From NCBI GenBank assembly GCA_044352985.1, contig JBILCU010000010.1, forward strand, positions 1 to 64,000: 64,000 nucleotides of DNA, given 5' to 3'. Numbering within the stretch: the first letter of the stretch is position 1; each line of letters starts with the position of its first letter. Both the position numbers and the translations under genes were made by a program. Origin of the DNA: JADJDM01 sp044352985 (GTDB lineage: Bacteria > Bacteroidota > Bacteroidia > B-17B0 > Aurantibacillaceae). Positions 52,551 through 61,744 of this stretch are shown here, piece after piece. A model generated the notes under the pieces. That model did not search any database. It was given only the letters and a program-made list of their open reading frames with translations, and was not told the DNA's origin.

Positions 52551-53885
52551 ATGCATTTTACATCATCAGCCATTCGCTTTCTATGTTTATCTACTGTGAT
52601 TTTAACTTTTAATCTTTTAAAATCTCAACCAAAATTCAAAAACAATCAACTACGTATTTTAATTACTGGCGCCAATATACACACCGGAAAAGGTGATGTG
52701 CTAAAAAATGGCGCAATTGGTTTTAAAGATGGTAAAATTAATTTATTACTAAGTGCGGAGGAACTGCAACGCGTTAAAATTAACCGAACAGAATTTGACA
52801 CCATAATTAATTTAAATGGCAAAGAAATTTATCCTGCATTTATAGCTCCTAATTCTACACTGGGTTTAAATGAAGTGGATGCAGTACGTGCCACACAAGA
52901 TTTTGCTGAAACTGGAATTTATAATCCACACGTTCGTTCTATTATTGCATACAATACAGATAGTAAAGTTACGCCAACCGTTAGAACTAACGGCGTTTTA
53001 TATGCACAGGTTACCCCGCGCGATGGTGTTATAAGTGGCAAATCGAGTGTTGTTCAATTTGATGCTTGGAACTGGGAAGATGCTGCTGTCAAAATCGATG
53101 ACGGCATTCACCTCAACTTTCCATCCATGCTCCAACGTTCGGGATGGTGGGCAGAGCCTGAGGCTTCATCTACAAATACTAAATATGATGAACAAATCAA
53201 CGAATTGAAACAGTTTTTTAATGACGCATCCTACTACTCAAAAACAACAGATCATCCAGAGAAAAACTTAAGATTGGATGCTATGCGTTGTATTTTTAAT
53301 GGTTCAGCAAACTTATATGTTCATGCAGATTATGTAAAAGACATTAGTGCCGCTATCCAATTCTTAAAATCTTATAATATTGCTAAAATTGTTTTAGTGG
53401 GCGGAAAAGATGCCTGGAAAATTACATTACTATTAAAACAACATAGCATTCCAGTTATGTTAAACCGTGTTCATGATTTACCTAACTCAGAACATGACGA
53501 TATTGATTTACCTTTTAAGCTTCCTTACTTATTACAAAAAGACAGCGTATTGTTTTGCTTGCAAAACCAAGGAGATATGGAAGGAATGAACACACGAAAT
53601 CTTCCTTTCCTTGCAGGTACAGCTTGCGCTTATGGCTTAACAAAAGAGCAAGCCATTGCTGCTATAAGTTACAATACTGCAAAAATTTTAGGCATTGATG
53701 ATAAAATTGGAAGTCTAGAAATTGGTAAACAAGCATCTTTAATTATTTCAGGCGGCGATGTTTTAGATATGAAAACTAGTATTATTGAACTTGCATTTAT
53801 TGATGGTAGAATAATTGATTTGGATAATCACCAAAAACAATTATATAAAAAGTTCAGCAATAAATATAATCTAATCGAAAAATAA
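52551..53885 (+). CDS. Amidohydrolase-like exported protein lacking the HxH metal motif
   Basis: It is about 444 residues from the ATG at 52551, with a signal peptide (FLCLSTVILTFNLLKSQ). It has the composite beta-domain of imidazolonepropionase-like amidohydrolases (ITGANIHTGKGDVLKNGAIGFKDGK) and the C-terminal closing part (NTAKILGIDDKIGSLEIGKQASLII). Where active members read PGF-D-HxH, this protein reads YPAFIAPNSTLG, so the usual metal-binding HxH is missing. It may be a non-catalytic or altered member. It is followed 5 bp later by purD. Confidence 0.75.
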   Translation: MHFTSSAIRFLCLSTVILTFNLLKSQPKFKNNQLRILITGANIHTGKGDVLKNGAIGFKDGKINLLLSAEELQRVKINRTEFDTIINLNGKEIYPAFIAPNSTLGLNEVDAVRATQDFAETGIYNPHVRSIIAYNTDSKVTPTVRTNGVLYAQVTPRDGVISGKSSVVQFDAWNWEDAAVKIDDGIHLNFPSMLQRSGWWAEPEASSTNTKYDEQINELKQFFNDASYYSKTTDHPEKNLRLDAMRCIFNGSANLYVHADYVKDISAAIQFLKSYNIAKIVLVGGKDAWKITLLLKQHSIPVMLNRVHDLPNSEHDDIDLPFKLPYLLQKDSVLFCLQNQGDMEGMNTRNLPFLAGTACAYGLTKEQAIAAISYNTAKILGIDDKIGSLEIGKQASLIISGGDVLDMKTSIIELAFIDGRIIDLDNHQKQLYKKFSNKYNLIEK

Positions 53886-53890
53886 ATTTC

Positions 53891-55177
53891 ATGAATGTTT
53901 TAATTTTAGGATCAGGTGGAAGAGAACATGCCTTTGCCTGGAAACTATCGCAAAGTAAGCAACTCGAAAATCTTTTTATTGCACCAGGAAATGCCGGAAC
54001 CTCTAACTGTGGAACTAATGTAAATATTAGTCCTACAGATTTTGAAGCTATTAAAAAATTGGTTTGGGAAAAAAATATTGATTTGGTATTAGTTGGCCCA
54101 GAAGACCCGCTAGTGAAAGGCGTTCATGATTTCTTTTTAGCCGATGAAGTATTGTGCGAAATACCGGTTATTGGTCCAAAAAAAGACGGAGCAATTTTAG
54201 AAGGCAGTAAAGATTTTTCAAAAGCATTTATGTATAGGCACGGAATACCTACAGCTGCTTACCAAACATTTACCAGCAATAACATGAGCGAAGCTCCTGC
54301 TTTTTTAGAAAAAATGAAAGCGCCATATGTGTTAAAAGCGGATGGACTTGCTGCAGGAAAAGGTGTACTCATTTTAAATGATTTAGAGGAAGCCAAAATG
54401 GAATTGAATGCCATGATTAACGATGCCAAATTTGGCGATGCCGGATCAAGAGTAGTTATTGAAGAATACTTGCACGGCATTGAACTATCTGTATTTGTAT
54501 TAACAGATGGGAAATCATATAAAATTTTACCTGCCGCAAAAGACTACAAACGTATAGGAGTTGGCGATACCGGATTAAATACCGGAGGAATGGGAGCAAT
54601 CAGCCCCGTGCCTTTTGCTGATGCTGCTTTTTTGAAAAAAGTAGAAGAACAAATTGTTAAGCCTACCATTAACGGATTGGTAAAAGAAAATATTGATTAC
54701 AGAGGCTTTATTTTTATAGGATTAATGAATTGCGATGGCGAACCTAAAGTAATTGAATACAATTGCCGCATGGGTGATCCTGAAACGGAGGTAGTTATTC
54801 CTAGAATCAAATCGGATTTGCTGGATTTATTATCTGCTGTTGCCAAACAAGAATTGCATAACAGTAATTTTGAAATTGATGAACGAATTGCTGCAACCGT
54901 AATGCTTGTTGCTGGTGGTTACCCCGAAGAATATGAAAAAGGAAACATCATTACCGGGTTGGAAAATGTTGAAGGAAGTATAGCATTTCATGCCGGAACA
55001 AAGCAACAAGGCAATGATATTTTAACCAACGGAGGCCGTTTAATTGCCGTTACTTCATATGGTTCAAGTATATCGGAAGCAACTTCAAAAAGCTTTACTA
55101 ATATTGAAAAAATAAATTATAAAGGCAAATATTTCAGAAACGATGTTGGCAAAGATTTATTAAACTATCAATCATAA
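53891..55177 (+). CDS. purD: Phosphoribosylamine--glycine ligase
   Basis: PurD (GARS) catalyses the second step of purine synthesis, joining glycine to phosphoribosylamine with ATP. The 428-residue ATP-grasp enzyme begins NVLILGSGGREHAFAWKL. Characteristic motifs are VGPEDPLVKGVHD, KADGLAAGKGVLI, TGGMGAISPVPF and NCRMGDPETEVV. Length is normal. It sits between the amidohydrolase-like gene and gldD. Confidence 0.97.
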   Translation: MNVLILGSGGREHAFAWKLSQSKQLENLFIAPGNAGTSNCGTNVNISPTDFEAIKKLVWEKNIDLVLVGPEDPLVKGVHDFFLADEVLCEIPVIGPKKDGAILEGSKDFSKAFMYRHGIPTAAYQTFTSNNMSEAPAFLEKMKAPYVLKADGLAAGKGVLILNDLEEAKMELNAMINDAKFGDAGSRVVIEEYLHGIELSVFVLTDGKSYKILPAAKDYKRIGVGDTGLNTGGMGAISPVPFADAAFLKKVEEQIVKPTINGLVKENIDYRGFIFIGLMNCDGEPKVIEYNCRMGDPETEVVIPRIKSDLLDLLSAVAKQELHNSNFEIDERIAATVMLVAGGYPEEYEKGNIITGLENVEGSIAFHAGTKQQGNDILTNGGRLIAVTSYGSSISEATSKSFTNIEKINYKGKYFRNDVGKDLLNYQS

Positions 55178-55184
55178 TTAAGCA

Positions 55185-55763
55185 ATGAGGCATTTGATTT
55201 TATTAATTAGTTCGTTGGTATTACTTTTTTCATGTACTGAGGAAGACGAAGTATTTACGCCAAAACCAAAAGCTTTTATGCGTATTGAGTTTCCTGAAAA
55301 AAATTATGTAAAGTATGATAGTACTTGTCCTTTTACATTTGATGTACCAAAATATGCCGCAATTACATTTGATAAAAATGCCAATCATGAGCCCTGCTGG
55401 TTTAACGTAAGCTATCTTCCTTTTAATGCCCAATTACATATCAGTTACAAAAGCTTAAACAATAATTTACGAAATATGGTAGAAGATAGTCGTGAGCTTG
55501 CTATTAAACATCAGATTAAAGCAAGTGGCTTAGATCAAAGTGAAATTAGAAGAGACAGTGCAAAAGTATATGGATTGATTTACGATATATCAGGCAATAC
55601 TGCCTCTTCTATGCAGTTTTTTTTAACGGATAGTAGCAACCATTTTTTAAGAGGCTCACTTTACTTTAATGTGGCGCCTAATATTGATTCGTTACAAATT
55701 GTAGTTGACTTTTTAAAAAAAGACATCCATCAAATGATTAATTCATTTAAATGGAAAAAATAA
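55185..55763 (+). CDS. gldD: Gliding motility lipoprotein GldD
   Basis: The 192-residue lipoprotein (VLLFSC, Cys near 17) matches GldD: an N-terminal stretch with FTPKPKAFMRIEFPEKNY, CPFTFDVPKYA and EPCWFNVSYLPFNAQLH, then a C-terminal SSMQFFLTDSSNHFLRGSLYF. GldD is required for gliding in Flavobacterium and is thought to support the envelope machinery linked to type IX secretion. It follows purD by 7 bp. It agrees with the two type IX cargo proteins in the window. Confidence 0.93.
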   Translation: MRHLILLISSLVLLFSCTEEDEVFTPKPKAFMRIEFPEKNYVKYDSTCPFTFDVPKYAAITFDKNANHEPCWFNVSYLPFNAQLHISYKSLNNNLRNMVEDSRELAIKHQIKASGLDQSEIRRDSAKVYGLIYDISGNTASSMQFFLTDSSNHFLRGSLYFNVAPNIDSLQIVVDFLKKDIHQMINSFKWKK

Positions 55764-55775
55764 ATTATCCATTTA
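55748..55775. terminator. Bidirectional terminator between gldD and the 586-residue gene
   Basis: Arms TAAATGGA (55748-55755) and TCCATTTA (55768-55775) flank an AT-rich loop holding the gldD stop. Both arms lie in or next to the last codons of the converging genes. Confidence 0.6.
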
Positions 55776-57533
55776 TTTAATCGGTTTAATTACTCCTAAA
55801 TTTCCTGTACCCTTTCTAACATTTCCATCGGCACTTAAGGCAACTAAAAATAAAGGGCAAGGAAGAGATGCCAAACAATATAAAGTAGTTAAACCTGGCT
55901 TTAATCTTACACGTTGAGAGTTTACATAAAACACATCATTTATTACAGTAATATTTAATGGATTAACTGCCTTTCTTTCCTTTTTAGGAGTTTTATCGGC
56001 ATTTATAATAATTTCTTCTTTCTTATAAGAGCCATCATTATTATTAAATACAGCGTATTCCACTCTGTCTCTTAAATCTGATTTTGATTTTTTTGATTTG
56101 CGATTTTTCACATCAGCATCCAATCCAAAACGTGAGCCATACACAGCATAAAAATTGTTGTTTTGTTTCATTACACGCACATCATAAATGTTCCATCCGC
56201 TATATGTCATCTCCCTGTCTAAGTTAGAAGCCCATACTAAATCTCCATTTTTATTTACTTTAAAAGTTGTTATATTATCTTTTGTACAATAATAACGTGT
56301 TGTACAATTTCCTTTGCTATCGCATGTTGTTGTTGACCAATTCGTCATTTTTGAAGTAAACAAGATAATATCGTCTCCGTCGGTTTGAACATTTTCAATT
56401 TCAAATCGACCATCTAAAGACTCGTCATCAGAAACTTTAGCTTGTTGGTTTCTTGTTTTTTTCTTTCCAGTTTTTTGATCTTCTTTATCCTTAGCAAACA
56501 ATTTATCTAATGTTGCTTTATCAAAGTAAGTAAAATTGGTAGCAGTCATTGTCATTTGTTTGCTATCCAAAATGGAATAAAAAATACCATGCATATCATT
56601 ACCCTGAGGATCTTTATTTAAATCACAAAAAAATCCATATACCTTAACTCCAGTTTTTGTTACAGTATACCCGAGATTAAAAATATTTTTATTATCGAAT
56701 TTAAATGTGAATGGAACCAATTTGCCATTAGCAATATCAATTGCAGAAAAAATAGAATAAGACATTGACTCGCCTTTTTTAGCCAATTTTCTTTCTTCTT
56801 TTGACATAGAAACAAAACTGCTGATGTATAAATTACCATCATCACCGAAAGTATAATTAGAAGTTAATCCGTAATTTTTTCCGAGTAATTTAATCGGTAA
56901 TTCTACCTGATTAGCATTTGCAAAAGTTAAATCGCTATTTAATAGTTTGTATTCAAACTTTACATTTTGTTCTTTTTCTGCAGGTAACTCTCCTCCAATA
57001 ACAACTTTTTCGCCAAATTTTTTATTACTTAATACTAAAATTGATCTGCCATATTTTGATCGCTTTGAAGTGTTACTGGATATTTCATATATCTTTTTTA
57101 ATGGTGCAATTAATTTTAAACCTGCATCATAAGTTTCAACAAACAACTCTTCTTTTTGTTTTTCTTCTCTGATCCAGAAAGAATAAATAACATTTTCAAA
57201 AACTAATGTTTTATAATAATTTAATCCATCAAATTTTTGCTGTTCTGTTTTGCCATCACCATAACCTTTCACTCTTGCTTCAGCCACTTTTTCCATGGTG
57301 TTTTTATCATAAGCAATGAATTTGATTTTACGGTTTGCTTTTTTAGGTTTTATAGCCAAATTATTATATTTAGCATAAACGTATTTAGAGTTAGCATCAA
57401 TAAATTCATTAAAAAAACCATCTAATTTATTATCGTACATCATAGTTTTACTCCATTTGAGATCTAACGATTGCGCATAGGTAAAGAATGAAATAATTGA
57501 TATACTGCAAATGAGAGCGATTTGTTTTTTCAT
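55773..57533 (-). CDS. Exported protein of unknown function
   Basis: The 586-residue protein has a signal peptide (ending FTYAQ). The rest is strand-rich with repeated patterns of short blades separated by Lys-rich loops (for example NRKIKFIAYDKNTMEKVAEAR and LYISSFVSMSKEERKL), which suggests a beta-propeller-like fold. Two Cys pairs are near residue 407 (TTCDSKGNCTTRYYC). It is the third gene of an operon with a secreted protease and a barrel protein (gaps of 4 and 16 bp). I do not recognise a family with known function. Confidence 0.7.
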   Translation of the reverse strand: MKKQIALICSISIISFFTYAQSLDLKWSKTMMYDNKLDGFFNEFIDANSKYVYAKYNNLAIKPKKANRKIKFIAYDKNTMEKVAEARVKGYGDGKTEQQKFDGLNYYKTLVFENVIYSFWIREEKQKEELFVETYDAGLKLIAPLKKIYEISSNTSKRSKYGRSILVLSNKKFGEKVVIGGELPAEKEQNVKFEYKLLNSDLTFANANQVELPIKLLGKNYGLTSNYTFGDDGNLYISSFVSMSKEERKLAKKGESMSYSIFSAIDIANGKLVPFTFKFDNKNIFNLGYTVTKTGVKVYGFFCDLNKDPQGNDMHGIFYSILDSKQMTMTATNFTYFDKATLDKLFAKDKEDQKTGKKKTRNQQAKVSDDESLDGRFEIENVQTDGDDIILFTSKMTNWSTTTCDSKGNCTTRYYCTKDNITTFKVNKNGDLVWASNLDREMTYSGWNIYDVRVMKQNNNFYAVYGSRFGLDADVKNRKSKKSKSDLRDRVEYAVFNNNDGSYKKEEIIINADKTPKKERKAVNPLNITVINDVFYVNSQRVRLKPGLTTLYCLASLPCPLFLVALSADGNVRKGTGNLGVIKPIK

Positions 57534-57549
57534 GTTGTTATTTATTTAA

Positions 57550-58368
57550 TTAAAATCCAAAGCCTAAAATATATCCTAACGTTACCATAGGCGCTGTTAC
57601 TGTTTCTGTGCTAATTTTTTTTTGATGTAATGTAATGGGTTGACCATATTGATCATAACCTACTGTAGGTTCAAATACATTGTAATTTATTTTTTTTATT
57701 CCAAAACCGATTAAAAATTCGTGACTAGTTTGCACCTGATTACCTGCAGTAAATTGATAACCCCAATGAATTAAATAAGAAGTATTTTTAATTAATAAAT
57801 TATTGCCATTTTCCACTCTTTCTGAATATAATTTTAAATCGTATAAATTTGTGTTTACTGCTGAGTACCTGCATTCAAACTGAATAAAATTTCTTCGTTC
57901 ATCATCGTTTAAATAGGAATACAATCCGTCGTATGATATTTTTAAAGCAGCAGAAGCAAATAAATTTGGGCCATTATCATACACACTATTTTTAATGATT
58001 TGATTAACGCTTAACGAGGAAACTGAATTATCTATGATGTAAAAATCATCTTCTGCAGAAGCTGTTTGGATTTTGTCTTTTTTGTAATTATAGCCTAAAC
58101 CACCCACTAAAGAAATAACATCATTCAGTTTTCTCTCATAATGCAAAGCAAAGGTGCTTCGAGCAAATAATCCAAAATTCAATTTTAAGAAGTTCTTTTT
58201 ATCCAAAACATAAGTAGTAGCTGGATTTAAAATTGCTTTTGATGAAGTTTTATCTGGAGAATAAATATTATCGAGCTCATTAGGTTTTCCAGGCTTTATT
58301 TCCTGCGAAAACATAACTATATAGCACAATAAAAATAGACCAGTAAAATATGTTTTAAAAAATTTCAA
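57550..58368 (-). CDS. Hypothetical outer-membrane beta-barrel protein
   Basis: The 272-residue protein has a signal peptide (residues 1-21, ending MFSQ). The mature region alternates aromatic and polar residues (FGLFARSTFALHYERKL, VSLVGGLGYNY) and ends in Phe (YILGFGF), as in outer-membrane barrels of the small type. It lies 4 bp after the protease gene and 16 bp before the propeller-like gene, so the three are probably made together. Function unknown. Confidence 0.7.
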   Translation of the reverse strand: MKFFKTYFTGLFLLCYIVMFSQEIKPGKPNELDNIYSPDKTSSKAILNPATTYVLDKKNFLKLNFGLFARSTFALHYERKLNDVISLVGGLGYNYKKDKIQTASAEDDFYIIDNSVSSLSVNQIIKNSVYDNGPNLFASAALKISYDGLYSYLNDDERRNFIQFECRYSAVNTNLYDLKLYSERVENGNNLLIKNTSYLIHWGYQFTAGNQVQTSHEFLIGFGIKKINYNVFEPTVGYDQYGQPITLHQKKISTETVTAPMVTLGYILGFGF

Positions 58369-58372
58369 GAAC

Positions 58373-59992
58373 TTATTTTATTTTAATGAGTACAACGTAA
58401 TTTAATAACTGTTTTATTTTTTCCTCAAGTGTTAATGCTTGTATTTCGTTTTTAGATGGCAACTCTATAGTTTCAGGCAACACTTCGATTAGGTTTTTAA
58501 TATAATTCAATTTAACTGCATACGAAACATTGTCTGCATCAGCTATTTTTGCATTGATAACACCAACTAATTCGCCTTTATCATTAAAAACTCCTCCCCC
58601 GCTATTCCCCGGTTGAACCGGAATTGAAGTCTGAAATGTGTTTAGCGCACCATTATATCCTGTTTTTGCACTTACTTTTCCATCGGTAAACTTTGCTTCC
58701 TTGCCCATTCCGTTTAATGCAAAAGGAAATCCAATGGTAAAAACAGTTGAACCAACATCCACCGAACCATTTTCTTTAAAAGAATAATTAATTGAATTTA
58801 ACGAAGTAAAAGTTTCATCACTTATTTTTAGAATTGCCAAATCATTTTCACTATCTTTTTGAATCAATTTTGCTTTAAATACTTTTTGTTGATCTTGAAT
58901 TAATAACTCAACTAAAATAGAATTTGCATTTTCTACTACATGATAGTTCGTTAAAATGTATCCTCCTTTGCTAATTACAATACCCGATCCGCTTGCCTTC
59001 ACATCACTTTCTGAAGTTGAACCGGATGAAAACGAATTTTCAGATTTGAACTGTTTGTATACTAATTTATCAGAAGTTATTTTTGATTTTCCACTTACCA
59101 TAATACCCACATTACTTCCGTAATTACGTGTTCGGTCGGTACTAAATTGTAACTCGCCATTTATTGAAAATAAATTTTTTTCACCATTAGCAATGATTTT
59201 TAAGGTATTTGACTTTTCCGCTTGAATTGCCGGAGAAAACATGCCTTCGGCACGAATGGCAGAAATGCCTTCAAAAACAAAGCCTATGTAAAATGAAGAT
59301 TGCGTGATGTAGAAAAAATTGTAATTCTGCCAATCTTTAAACCCATAAATGATTCCAGACTTATCAGTGTTTTTTAAATTCTTGATATCTAATTCAGCTT
59401 CAAGCGCAAAGCTATTTGCTTCGCCCATAATGCTTTTAAATCTTGATGTTCCACTGTTAGTAAATGATATTAACTCTAATTTTCCGTTTCCAATTGCGGC
59501 ATAACTTTTATCGCTATGGTATAAATCCCAATCATTAGCATTGTTACTGAAATTTTCTTCAAAAATAGTAGCCTGCTGACCATCTTCGCTGTATTCTTTA
59601 AATCTGTTTTCTATTAATATCCCTTTTTCAAATATTAATTCTTTCCACACTTTTCCGCTCTCAAAATAATATATGCTTTTGCCCTCTTCTTGCCCTTGCT
59701 CATTAAACTTTCTTTCTGATTTTAGTTTAGCATTTTTATGATACCACTTGCAAAGGCCTTGATACACATTTTTACTTTCATCGTTTGAACTTGCATCAAT
59801 TATTTTCCCTTCAAAAAAAACAGAGCCATTTAAATAATAACTTTTAAACTCATTTTCTGAATTTAATTTTTCACGATAATAAAATGCTTGATTTTCTGAA
59901 GTACTTTTTCCTGAACGATCGAAATAAACTTTTTGTGCTAAAGCCAGCTGAGTTAAACTAATAAGTATAAAAAAACAAAAAGATTTGAACAT
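58373..59992 (-). CDS. Secreted trypsin-like serine protease with N-terminal MORN-like and sugar-binding-like domains
   Basis: It is about 539 residues from the ATG at 59992 (an in-frame TTG at 60007 is less likely). After the signal peptide come MORN/YwqK-like repeats (about 30-140) and a concanavalin-like beta domain (about 145-315). The C-terminal S1/HtrA-type protease domain (about 325-505) has an apparent triad H351 (TNYHVVEN), D384 (SENDLAIL) and S464 (QPGNSGGG). There is no PDZ domain. It may act in envelope quality control or on extracellular targets. It is the first gene of a three-gene operon; TATCTTTG lies 12 nt upstream. Confidence 0.85.
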   Translation of the reverse strand: MFKSFCFFILISLTQLALAQKVYFDRSGKSTSENQAFYYREKLNSENEFKSYYLNGSVFFEGKIIDASSNDESKNVYQGLCKWYHKNAKLKSERKFNEQGQEEGKSIYYFESGKVWKELIFEKGILIENRFKEYSEDGQQATIFEENFSNNANDWDLYHSDKSYAAIGNGKLELISFTNSGTSRFKSIMGEANSFALEAELDIKNLKNTDKSGIIYGFKDWQNYNFFYITQSSFYIGFVFEGISAIRAEGMFSPAIQAEKSNTLKIIANGEKNLFSINGELQFSTDRTRNYGSNVGIMVSGKSKITSDKLVYKQFKSENSFSSGSTSESDVKASGSGIVISKGGYILTNYHVVENANSILVELLIQDQQKVFKAKLIQKDSENDLAILKISDETFTSLNSINYSFKENGSVDVGSTVFTIGFPFALNGMGKEAKFTDGKVSAKTGYNGALNTFQTSIPVQPGNSGGGVFNDKGELVGVINAKIADADNVSYAVKLNYIKNLIEVLPETIELPSKNEIQALTLEEKIKQLLNYVVLIKIK

Positions 59993-60004
59993 AAAAATGA
60001 ATCT

Positions 60005-60012
60005 CAAAGATA
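60005..60012 (-). promoter_or_regulatory. Candidate -7 element of the protease operon
   Basis: TATCTTTG on the minus strand, 12 nt before the ATG, matches TAnnTTTG. No -33 match was found. Confidence 0.4.
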
Positions 60013-60057
60013 AGAATATTTAACGTTCAGATTAATAAGTAATATGATTAAAATTGT

Positions 60058-61488
60058 CTATTGATTTTTTGATTCGATTAGTTTTGACAAACTAAGTAAA
60101 GCCTTTTCTTCAAAAGGTTTAGCCATTAATTGAACCCCAATTGGCATGTTATTTTTATTTTTTCCTGCCGGAATAGAAATTGCAGGTATACCAACCATAT
60201 TGGCCTGAACAGTAAAAATATCTTCCAAATACATTTGAATTGGATCGGTAGAATTTTTACCAAATTCAAATGCAACACTTGGAGTTGATGGCGTTAAAAT
60301 AATATCGTATTTAGAAAATATTTCAACTGTTTTTTCTCGCAGCAAGCGCCTTACTTTTTGGGCTTTTGAGTAATAAGCATCGTAATAACCCGCACTTAGT
60401 ACAAATGTTCCCAACATAATTCGGCGTTTTACTTCTTTACCAAAACCTTCTGAACGAGATTTTTTGTAGGTGCTTTCTAAATCAACTGCATTCGGGCTTC
60501 TGTAACCGTAATGCACTCCATCGTAACGGGAAAGATTGGAAGAAGCTTCTGCAGTTGTTAATACATAATATGCCGGAACCAAATACTCTAAAAAAGGAAA
60601 ATCAACTGGCTCAACAACATTGCCGTTATTTTTAAGTTGCTGAATGATTTTTTCGGTTGCTGATTTTACTTCCGGATCAAGTCCTGAACTATTTAAACAA
60701 TCACTCAAATAAGCAACTTTCAAATTTTTTGCTTCGCTAAGTTGAATAGAAGAATATTCTTTTATTGGTTGTTGAGAAACAGTGCTATCATAATCATCAG
60801 CACCCGCTATTACCTCTAGTATCAATGCAGCATCAGCCACATTTTTGGTTATTGGACCAATTTGATCAAACGATGAAGCGTAAGAAAGTAAACCCCATCT
60901 AGAAACCCTACCATAAGTTGGCTTTAAACCAACTACCCCGCAAAATGAAGCCGGCTGACGAATAGAACCACCGGTATCGCTACCCAAAGCAACATGACAT
61001 AAACCTGCAGCTACAGCAGCCGCAGAACCGCCTGAAGAACCGCCTGGAACTGTATTGGTGTTAACCGGATTTAGTACTTTACCATAAGCTGAATTTTCAT
61101 TTGAGGAACCCATTGCAAATTCATCACAACTTGTTCTTCCAATGATTATTGCATCTTCAGCCAATAAGCGCTCTAGAACAGTAGCAGTAAATAATGAAGT
61201 AAACCCATCTAAAATTTTAGAAGATGCAGAAACTTTATGGTTTTTATAGGTGATGTTATCTTTAATTGCAATAATAACCCCGGCAAGTCTTCCGGCATTA
61301 TCCGCTTTTATTTTTTCATCAATTTCTTTAGCTTTTGCTAAAGCAGAATCAGCAAAAACCTCATTAAAAGCATTTAAATGCTTGTTTTTTTCAATTGAGG
61401 AAAGGCATTCATCAGTAAGCTGAATAGCAGTAATTTTACCTGCCTTCAAATCCTGATGAAGTGAGTGAATGTTGAGAAAAGAATACAC
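60058..61488 (-). CDS. gatA: Asp/Glu-tRNA amidotransferase subunit A
   Basis: GatA releases ammonia from glutamine for tRNA-dependent amidation with GatB and GatC. The 476-residue amidase has the Lys-Ser-Ser triad: Lys in AIKDNITYKN (about 76), Ser in GGSSGGSAAAVAAG (about 151) and Ser in GSDTGGSIRQPASF (about 175). The start is GTG at 61488. It follows tatA by 16 bp on the same strand. gatB is 12 kb away at 47.6 kb. Confidence 0.97.
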   Translation of the reverse strand: MYSFLNIHSLHQDLKAGKITAIQLTDECLSSIEKNKHLNAFNEVFADSALAKAKEIDEKIKADNAGRLAGVIIAIKDNITYKNHKVSASSKILDGFTSLFTATVLERLLAEDAIIIGRTSCDEFAMGSSNENSAYGKVLNPVNTNTVPGGSSGGSAAAVAAGLCHVALGSDTGGSIRQPASFCGVVGLKPTYGRVSRWGLLSYASSFDQIGPITKNVADAALILEVIAGADDYDSTVSQQPIKEYSSIQLSEAKNLKVAYLSDCLNSSGLDPEVKSATEKIIQQLKNNGNVVEPVDFPFLEYLVPAYYVLTTAEASSNLSRYDGVHYGYRSPNAVDLESTYKKSRSEGFGKEVKRRIMLGTFVLSAGYYDAYYSKAQKVRRLLREKTVEIFSKYDIILTPSTPSVAFEFGKNSTDPIQMYLEDIFTVQANMVGIPAISIPAGKNKNNMPIGVQLMAKPFEEKALLSLSKLIESKNQ

Positions 61489-61504
61489 GATAATGCGAGA
61501 GAAA

Positions 61505-61687
61505 TTATTTTTTATCTAAATCAGTAGAAGCTCCTTCACCTTTAGATGCATCTTTAAATTCTTTCATTCCTTTTCCTAAACCACGCATAAGCTCAGGAAT
61601 TTTTTTTCCACCGAAAAACAATAATAATGCTATAATAATCATTGTCATTTCAGGGCCTCCCAAACCAAACATTCCAAGTAAAATCAT
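61505..61687 (-). CDS. tatA: Twin-arginine translocase subunit TatA
   Basis: The 60-residue protein has a single membrane helix (about 10-26, MTMIIIALLLFFGGKKIPE), the FGGKKIPEL hinge and an amphipathic helix (LMRGLGKGMKEFKDA), all typical of TatA/E. It forms the pore-like part of the Tat system for folded proteins. tatB and tatC are not in the window. The neighbouring gatA is an arrangement seen elsewhere in the phylum. Confidence 0.93.
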   Translation of the reverse strand: MILLGMFGLGGPEMTMIIIALLLFFGGKKIPELMRGLGKGMKEFKDASKGEGASTDLDKK

Positions 61688-61744
61688 TTGTTTATTTTTT
61701 TAAAATATAAAACTACAATTTATAAATCAGTTAAAAAAATCTAA

